Assembly: GCF_003544815.1 (NCBI RefSeq)
Contig: NZ_CP032100.1
Span: forward strand, 310,001 to 374,000
Source of the DNA: Arcobacter suis CECT 7833
Lineage (GTDB): Bacteria; Campylobacterota; Campylobacteria; Campylobacterales; Arcobacteraceae
Length of the DNA: 64,000 nucleotides
Direction: 5' to 3'
This document shows, in pieces, positions 59,211 through 64,000 of the stretch (within the stretch, counting starts at the first letter, position 1; each line of letters opens with the position of its first letter). The notes under the pieces were generated by a model that saw only the letters and a program-made list of their open reading frames with translations, searched no databases and was not told the DNA's origin. A program made the translations under genes and the position numbers.

Positions 59211-59241
59211 AAAAAGGCCTGGAAAAAACCCAGACCTTTTT
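59211..59241 (-). terminator. Terminator of the prp operon
   Basis: A stem of about 13 base pairs, with one G-U pair only in the minus-strand RNA, followed on that strand by seven T. It lies 27 bases after the prpF stop. Confidence 0.88.
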
Positions 59242-59267
59242 AAAATTGAATAAAGATTTAGAAATTT

Positions 59268-60446
59268 TTATTTCATAGTGTCAGCAGGAACATGTACTAA
59301 ACCACTCATAATAATTCTTGCACTTCTACTCATAGTTGCTTTATCAACAATAAATTTTCCATTTTCTTTTTGAATAACTGCACCAACTTTTAAAGTTCCT
59401 GATGGATGTCCAAATTCAACTGCTGATTTTTCTCCACCACCAGCAGCAATATTTACTAAAGTACCTTCAATACAAGCAGCAACACCAATAGCAACAGAAG
59501 CAGTTCCCATCATAGCGTGATGTAATTTTTGCATAGATAAAGCTCGTACATGTAAATCAATCTCATTTGCTTTAACTTCTTTACCACTTGAAGTAATAAA
59601 ATCACTTGCTGGTGCAACAAAAGCAATTTTTGGAGTGTGTTGTCTTGTTTCTGCTTCTTTTAAATCAGAAATTAATCCCATTTTAAGTGCAGCATAAGAT
59701 CTAATTGTTTCAAATCTTGCTAAGGCTTCAACATCAGAGTTAATATCTCCTTGAAGTTCAGTTCCTTTATAGCCAATATCAGCAGCATTAACAAAACATG
59801 TTGGAATTCCAGCAGTTATCATAGTTGCTTTAAATGTACCAATTCCTGGAACTTCTAAATCATCTACTAAGTTTCCTGTTGGAAATAACTCTTCACTTGG
59901 ATCTACAGGTTCTGCAAATTCTAAAACGATTTCTTCAGCAGGAAATGCAACACCATCGATATAATAATCACCCATTTCTTTAACCATACCATTTTCCATA
60001 GTTACATAACAAAGGATAGTTTTTTTGATATTTGCTTGCCAAATTCTTACACAACAAACACCATTTTCAGGTACATTTTCAACTAGACCTTCTTTAATTG
60101 CAAAAGGTCCAACTGCACTTGATAAATTTCCACAGTTTCCACTCATATCTACAAAATCTTTATCAATTGCAACTTGACAGAAATAGTAATCAACATCATG
60201 ACCAGGAACATCTGATTTACCAACTAAAATAGCTTTAGATGTGCTTGAAGTTGCTCCTCCCATTCCATCCATTTGTTGTTTATAAACATCAGGACTTCCT
60301 ACGATTCTTTGAAGTAATTTATCTCTTTTTTTTGGATCTTCTTGTGCCTCTTTAGGTAAATCAGCAATATTAAAGAATGTACCTTTTGAAGTTCCACCTC
60401 TCATATATGTTGCTTTTACTGTAAATTGTGGTTCGTAATTACTCAT
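59268..60446 (-). CDS. prpF: 2-methylaconitate cis-trans isomerase PrpF
   Basis: Accessory isomerase needed with AcnD in the 2-methylcitrate cycle. The 392 residues include ATYMRGGTSKGTFF near the N-terminus and GMGGATSSTSKAILV. MSGNCGNLSSAVGPFAI and QKLHHAMMGTASVAIGVAA follow. The diaminopimelate-epimerase-like fold is inferred from the family. It lies about 100 bases after acnD, separated by a hairpin. Confidence 0.95.
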   Translation of the reverse strand: MSNYEPQFTVKATYMRGGTSKGTFFNIADLPKEAQEDPKKRDKLLQRIVGSPDVYKQQMDGMGGATSSTSKAILVGKSDVPGHDVDYYFCQVAIDKDFVDMSGNCGNLSSAVGPFAIKEGLVENVPENGVCCVRIWQANIKKTILCYVTMENGMVKEMGDYYIDGVAFPAEEIVLEFAEPVDPSEELFPTGNLVDDLEVPGIGTFKATMITAGIPTCFVNAADIGYKGTELQGDINSDVEALARFETIRSYAALKMGLISDLKEAETRQHTPKIAFVAPASDFITSSGKEVKANEIDLHVRALSMQKLHHAMMGTASVAIGVAACIEGTLVNIAAGGGEKSAVEFGHPSGTLKVGAVIQKENGKFIVDKATMSRSARIIMSGLVHVPADTMK

Positions 60447-60518
60447 GTTTTTCCTTTAAAATATTTGATAAAATTGTTTGAAAAAATCTTAGGATTTCTT
60501 TAAACAGTTTTAGAAAAT

Positions 60519-60541
60519 TCTAAAGAGCAAAAAGCTCTTTA
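60519..60541 (-). other. Intercistronic hairpin between acnD and prpF
   Basis: A 9-base-pair stem CTAAAGAGC/GCTCTTTAG with five-base loop, starting 5 bases after the acnD stop. It lacks a T-run, so it more likely shapes mRNA processing or decay than terminates. Confidence 0.6.
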
Positions 60542-60546
60542 GATAT

Positions 60547-63162
60547 TTATTTTTTTGAAGATGCAATAACATCTTTAGCGAATTTTTGTAAAATTCCACC
60601 ATTTTTGTAAACATCAACTTCAGCTGAAGTATCTAATCTACATAAAACATCGAATTTAACAACTTCACCATTTGCTCTTGTCATAACAACTGTTAAATCA
60701 CATCTTGGAGTAATTTCACCATCAATGTCAAATACTTCAGTTCCATCAATAGAATAAGTATGTCTAGTTTCACCTTTTTTAAATTGTAATGGTAATACAC
60801 CCATTCCAACTAAGTTAGTTCTATGAATTCTTTCAATTGATTCAGCAATTAAAACTTCAACACCTGCAAGTCTAACACCTTTTGCAGCCCAGTCTCTTGA
60901 AGATCCTTGACCATAGTTAGTTCCAGCGATTATAATTAAAGGTTGTTTTCTAGTTGTGTAAGTTTCAATTGCTTCCCACATTCTTGATTCAACACCCTCT
61001 GGCATAATTTTTGTCAAACTTCCTTGTTTAACTTTTCCATTTTCATCTTTAACCATTTCGTTAAATAATTTTGGATTTGCTAAAGTTGCTCTTGAAGCAG
61101 TATGATGATCCCCTCTATGTGTTGCATAAGAGTTTAAATCTTCAACAGGTAATCCCATTTTTAAACAATATTCACCAGACGCAGATGTTGGTAAAATTGC
61201 ATTTGATGGAGATAAGTGGTCTGTTGTAATATCATTAGGGAATACACCTAATGGTCTCATATTTTTAAGAGCTGGCATTTGCATATATTCATCTTCCCAG
61301 TAAGGAGGTTTGTTAATATATGTTGATCTTGTATTCCATTTGTAGAATGGATCTACTTTAATTCCAGCTAAACCATTTCTTGCAAACATTGGGTCATAAA
61401 TAGCAGCAAACATTTCAGGTTTAACAGCACTATTTACAACAGCATCAATTTCAGCATCAGATGGCCATAAATCTTTTAACTTAATGTCATTTCCATTTTT
61501 ATCTTTTCCTAAAACATCAGTTTCAATATTAAATCTGATACTTCCAGCAAGTGCATAAGCAATTACAAGTGGAGGTGATGCTAAAAATGCTTCTTTAATA
61601 AATGGGTGAATTCTTCCATCAAAGTTTCTGTTTCCAGATAATACAGCTGTTGTATAAATACCCGCATCAGCAGCAGCTTGTTGAATTTTTGGATCTAAAG
61701 CACCTGACATACCATTACAAGTAGTACAAGCAAAACCTACAATTCCAAATCCTAATTTTTCAAGTTCTGGCAATAATCCTGATTCTTTTAAATATAATTC
61801 AGCAACTTTTGAACCCGGTGCTAAAGATGATTTAACCCATGGTTTTCTTGTAAGCCCTAGTTCATTTGCTTTTTTAGCTAATAATCCAGCTGCAACAACA
61901 TTTCTAGGATTTGATGTATTTGTACATGAAGTAATTGCTGCAATTAAAACAGCACCATCTGGCATAACATCATCAGAAATTGTAATATGTTTAGAAATTC
62001 CTGCTGCTTCTAAAGTTGAAACAGGAAGTAATTTATGAGGTTGAGATGGACCAGCTAAAGTTCTTGTAACTGTTGATAAATCAAATTCAATAGTTCTAGC
62101 ATAAGTAGCATGTTCAAAAGCGTCAGCCCATAAACCATTTGCTTTAGCATAAGCTTCTACTAATTTAACTTGTTTTGCTTCTCTACCTGTTATTTTTAAA
62201 TAATCAATAGTTTTGTCATCAATAGCAAACATCGCAGCACTTGCACCATATTCAGGAGTCATATTAGAAATAGTTGCTCTATCTCCTAAATCAAGATATT
62301 TGATTCCAGTTCCAAAGAATTCTAAGTATGCAGAAATAACATTGTTATCTCTTAAGTAAGAAGTCATAGAAAGTGCAATATCAGTAGCAGTTATACCTTC
62401 AGATCTAACACCTACAATATTAACACCAATAATTTCTGGAACCCTCATATAAGAAGGATTTCCTAACATTACGTTTTCAGCTTCTAATCCACCAACACCA
62501 ACAGCAATAACACCAAGTGCATCAACGTGAGGAGTATGTGAATCTGTACCAACTAATGTATCAGGAGATGCAATACCATCGATATTGTGAACAACTGGAG
62601 ACATTTTCTCAAGGTTAATTTGGTGCATAATTCCATTACCTGGAGGAATAACGTCAACATTATTAAATGCTTCTTTAGTCCAGTTAATAAAGTGGAATCT
62701 ATCTGCATTTCTTCTATCTTCAATATCTCTATTTTTTTGGAATGCATCTGGATCAAATCCACCACACTCAACTGCTAATGAGTGGTCAACTATTAATTGA
62801 GTAGGAACTACTGGATTAACTTTTTGTGGATCACCACCTTCTTTAGCAACTGCTTCTCTAAGACCTGCAAGATCAACAAAAGCTGTAAGTCCAAGAATAT
62901 CGTGACAGATAACTCTTGAAGGGAACCAAGGAAAATCTTTGTCGGTTCTTTTTTCAATTAATTGAATTAATGAATCTTTTAAATCAGCACTAGGGCATTT
63001 TCTAATTAAGTTTTCTGCTAATACTCTTGAAGTGTAGTTTAATTTTGCAAAAGAACCAGGAGTAATATCCTCTACAGCACTTTTAACATCATAATATTTA
63101 ACACCATCAATACCAGCAAGGTCTTTAAGATATTTTTCGTTTGTCATATTTTTTATATCCAT
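60547..63162 (-). CDS. acnD: Fe/S-dependent 2-methylisocitrate dehydratase AcnD
   Basis: Dehydrates 2-methylcitrate to 2-methylaconitate. The 871 residues fit the aconitase A/AcnD family: VPTQLIVDHSLAVECGG, VVHNIDGIASPDTLVGTDSHTPHVD, the cluster cysteines in AAITSCTNTSNPRNV and FACTTCNGMSG, and GTNYGQGSSRDWAAKG in the swivel domain. Linkage to prpF supports AcnD over plain aconitase. A second ATG five codons downstream (63147) is an alternative start; neither has a strong ribosome-binding site. Confidence 0.94.
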   Translation of the reverse strand: MDIKNMTNEKYLKDLAGIDGVKYYDVKSAVEDITPGSFAKLNYTSRVLAENLIRKCPSADLKDSLIQLIEKRTDKDFPWFPSRVICHDILGLTAFVDLAGLREAVAKEGGDPQKVNPVVPTQLIVDHSLAVECGGFDPDAFQKNRDIEDRRNADRFHFINWTKEAFNNVDVIPPGNGIMHQINLEKMSPVVHNIDGIASPDTLVGTDSHTPHVDALGVIAVGVGGLEAENVMLGNPSYMRVPEIIGVNIVGVRSEGITATDIALSMTSYLRDNNVISAYLEFFGTGIKYLDLGDRATISNMTPEYGASAAMFAIDDKTIDYLKITGREAKQVKLVEAYAKANGLWADAFEHATYARTIEFDLSTVTRTLAGPSQPHKLLPVSTLEAAGISKHITISDDVMPDGAVLIAAITSCTNTSNPRNVVAAGLLAKKANELGLTRKPWVKSSLAPGSKVAELYLKESGLLPELEKLGFGIVGFACTTCNGMSGALDPKIQQAAADAGIYTTAVLSGNRNFDGRIHPFIKEAFLASPPLVIAYALAGSIRFNIETDVLGKDKNGNDIKLKDLWPSDAEIDAVVNSAVKPEMFAAIYDPMFARNGLAGIKVDPFYKWNTRSTYINKPPYWEDEYMQMPALKNMRPLGVFPNDITTDHLSPSNAILPTSASGEYCLKMGLPVEDLNSYATHRGDHHTASRATLANPKLFNEMVKDENGKVKQGSLTKIMPEGVESRMWEAIETYTTRKQPLIIIAGTNYGQGSSRDWAAKGVRLAGVEVLIAESIERIHRTNLVGMGVLPLQFKKGETRHTYSIDGTEVFDIDGEITPRCDLTVVMTRANGEVVKFDVLCRLDTSAEVDVYKNGGILQKFAKDVIASSKK

Positions 63163-63177
63163 TTAGTTTATATTTAA

Positions 63178-63201
63178 AAGGATGAGCAAAAGCTCATCCT
63201 T
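63178..63201 (-). other. Intercistronic hairpin between prpC and acnD
   Basis: A perfect 10-base-pair stem AAGGATGAGC/GCTCATCCTT with a four-base loop. A smaller TGCCA/TGGCA hairpin lies at 63210-63222 in the same 90-base spacer. On the minus strand the stem is followed only by TTTAAAT, so complete termination is unlikely. Confidence 0.6.
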
Positions 63202-63252
63202 ATATTGTTTGCCAAAGTGGCACTAGAATATTTTATAAAGTGGTCTAAGTTC

Positions 63253-64000
63253 TTATCTTTGTTCTAAAGGAACAAATTTTAAACCTTCAGGTCCTGTGTA
63301 AGTAGCTGATGGTCTAATGATTTTTCCATCTTCTCTTTGCTCAATCACGTGTGCACCCCATCCAGTAACTCTAGCGATAATGAATATTGGAGTAAACATA
63401 TCTGTTGGAATTCCCATTTGGTTATAAGAAACAGCAGAGAACCAGTCAAGATTTGGGAACATTTTCTTTTGATCCCACATAATTGTTTCAATTCTTTCTG
63501 CAACATCATACATTAACATGTCGTTGTTTTCTTCAGATAAATCTTTAGCAACTTTTTTAATTACTACGTTTCTTGGGTCACAGATACTATAAACTGGGTG
63601 TCCAAATCCGATAATAATCTCTTTTTTTGCCATTCTTTCTTTGATATCTGCTTCTGCTTGATCAGCTGAAGAATATCTTTCTTGAATTCTAAATGCAACT
63701 TCATTAGCTCCACCGTGTTTTGGACCTCTTAAAGCTCCAATTGAACCTGTGATACAAGAATACATATCTGAATTTGTTCCAGCAATTACTCTTGAAGTAA
63801 ATGTTGAAGCATTAAATTCATGTTCTGCATAAAGAATTAAAGATACATGCATAGCTTTAACCCAAGATTCTCTTGGTTTTTCACCATGTAATAAATGTAA
63901 GAAGTGTCCACCAACAGTATCATCATCAGTTACAACATCAATTCTTTTTCCGTTGTATGCAAAGTGGTACCAGTATAATAAAATAGAAGAAAATGATCCC
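63253..64000 (-). CDS. prpC: 2-methylcitrate synthase (5' end outside window)
   Basis: Condenses propionyl-CoA with oxaloacetate, the entry to the methylcitrate cycle. The frame is open to base 64000, giving 248 visible codons of the C-terminal two-thirds. [32 protein letters not shown] (catalytic His), [15 protein letters not shown] and [14 protein letters not shown] are citrate synthase family blocks; operon context points to PrpC. An internal ATG at 63852 is not the start, because conserved sequence continues upstream. Confidence 0.93.
   Translation of the reverse strand, partial: GSFSSILLYWYHFAYNGKRIDVVTDDDTVGGHFLHLLHGEKPRESWVKAMHVSLILYAEHEFNASTFTSRVIAGTNSDMYSCITGSIGALRGPKHGGANEVAFRIQERYSSADQAEADIKERMAKKEIIIGFGHPVYSICDPRNVVIKKVAKDLSEENNDMLMYDVAERIETIMWDQKKMFPNLDWFSAVSYNQMGIPTDMFTPIFIIARVTGWGAHVIEQREDGKIIRPSATYTGPEGLKFVPLEQR

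Overview
The window is about 27% G+C and almost entirely coding. It looks like chromosomal DNA of a Campylobacterota bacterium, most likely Arcobacteraceae (Arcobacter/Aliarcobacter-like). Supporting signs are an HP0268-family gene beside miaB and a DUF374 acyltransferase, an rnr-holA-rpsF-ssb-rpsR block, futalosine-type menaquinone synthesis (mqnE), a class II DAHP synthase, -10 boxes without clear -35 boxes, and many TTG starts. Species-level naming is inference. No tRNA, rRNA, CRISPR array, insertion sequence or prophage was seen, and no gene-free stretch exceeds 300 bases.

Layout. 1-12.8 kb: transaldolase (5' end outside the window), DAHP synthase, Tsx-like porin, then on the minus strand ArsC/Spx-like, gatC and tgt; next a TrkA_C protein, dapC-like aminotransferase, a small helical protein and murC; then minus-strand dprA, a YibQ-type deacetylase and ilvC. 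12.9-17.3 kb: rnr, holA, rpsF-ssb-rpsR and a 65-codon ORF. 17.3-25 kb: cysS and nusA (minus), HP0268-like, miaB, DUF374 acyltransferase, a 541-residue bitopic protein, then mqnE (minus). 25-29.5 kb (minus): a small membrane protein, carbonic anhydrase, bioF, yraN, thiS, a MidA-like methyltransferase and an OmpA-type lipoprotein. 29.6-37.5 kb: pyk, then minus-strand sensor kinase, argD and cti.

37.5-50.5 kb: pyrB-pabB-pabC, a LapG-like protease (minus), an SspB-like small protein, azlCD, the minus-strand run ferredoxin-ndk-DUF177-rpmF-plsX-fabH, ahpC, rho and the methionine importer metNIQ. 50.6-51.4 kb holds the only clear accessory scar: a TIR/SEFIR-domain gene broken by a frameshift and lacking its normal first strand. 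51.4-64 kb: gdhA, murI-dnaX, a DsbC/G-like oxidoreductase, hemC, an isochorismatase-family hydrolase, a GAF-GGDEF protein (minus), and the 2-methylcitrate operon prpC-acnD-prpF (minus; prpC runs off the right end).

How it fits together. Most genes are core metabolism or information processing. Local functional groupings are dapC with murC (diaminopimelate and peptidoglycan), DUF177-rpmF-plsX-fabH (ribosomal protein L32 with lipid synthesis), pabB-pabC (folate), bioF with carbonic anhydrase (biotin and bicarbonate), and prpC-acnD-prpF (propionate use). Converging genes are packed so tightly that terminator hairpins often include the stop codons. The most unusual signals are the broken SEFIR gene, the SspB-like candidate adaptor, the PilM/N/O-like 541-residue protein, a likely leaderless promoter at 5260, palindromes upstream of ahpC, a near-consensus promoter with ACTACA repeats ahead of rho, and hairpins in both spacers of the prp operon.
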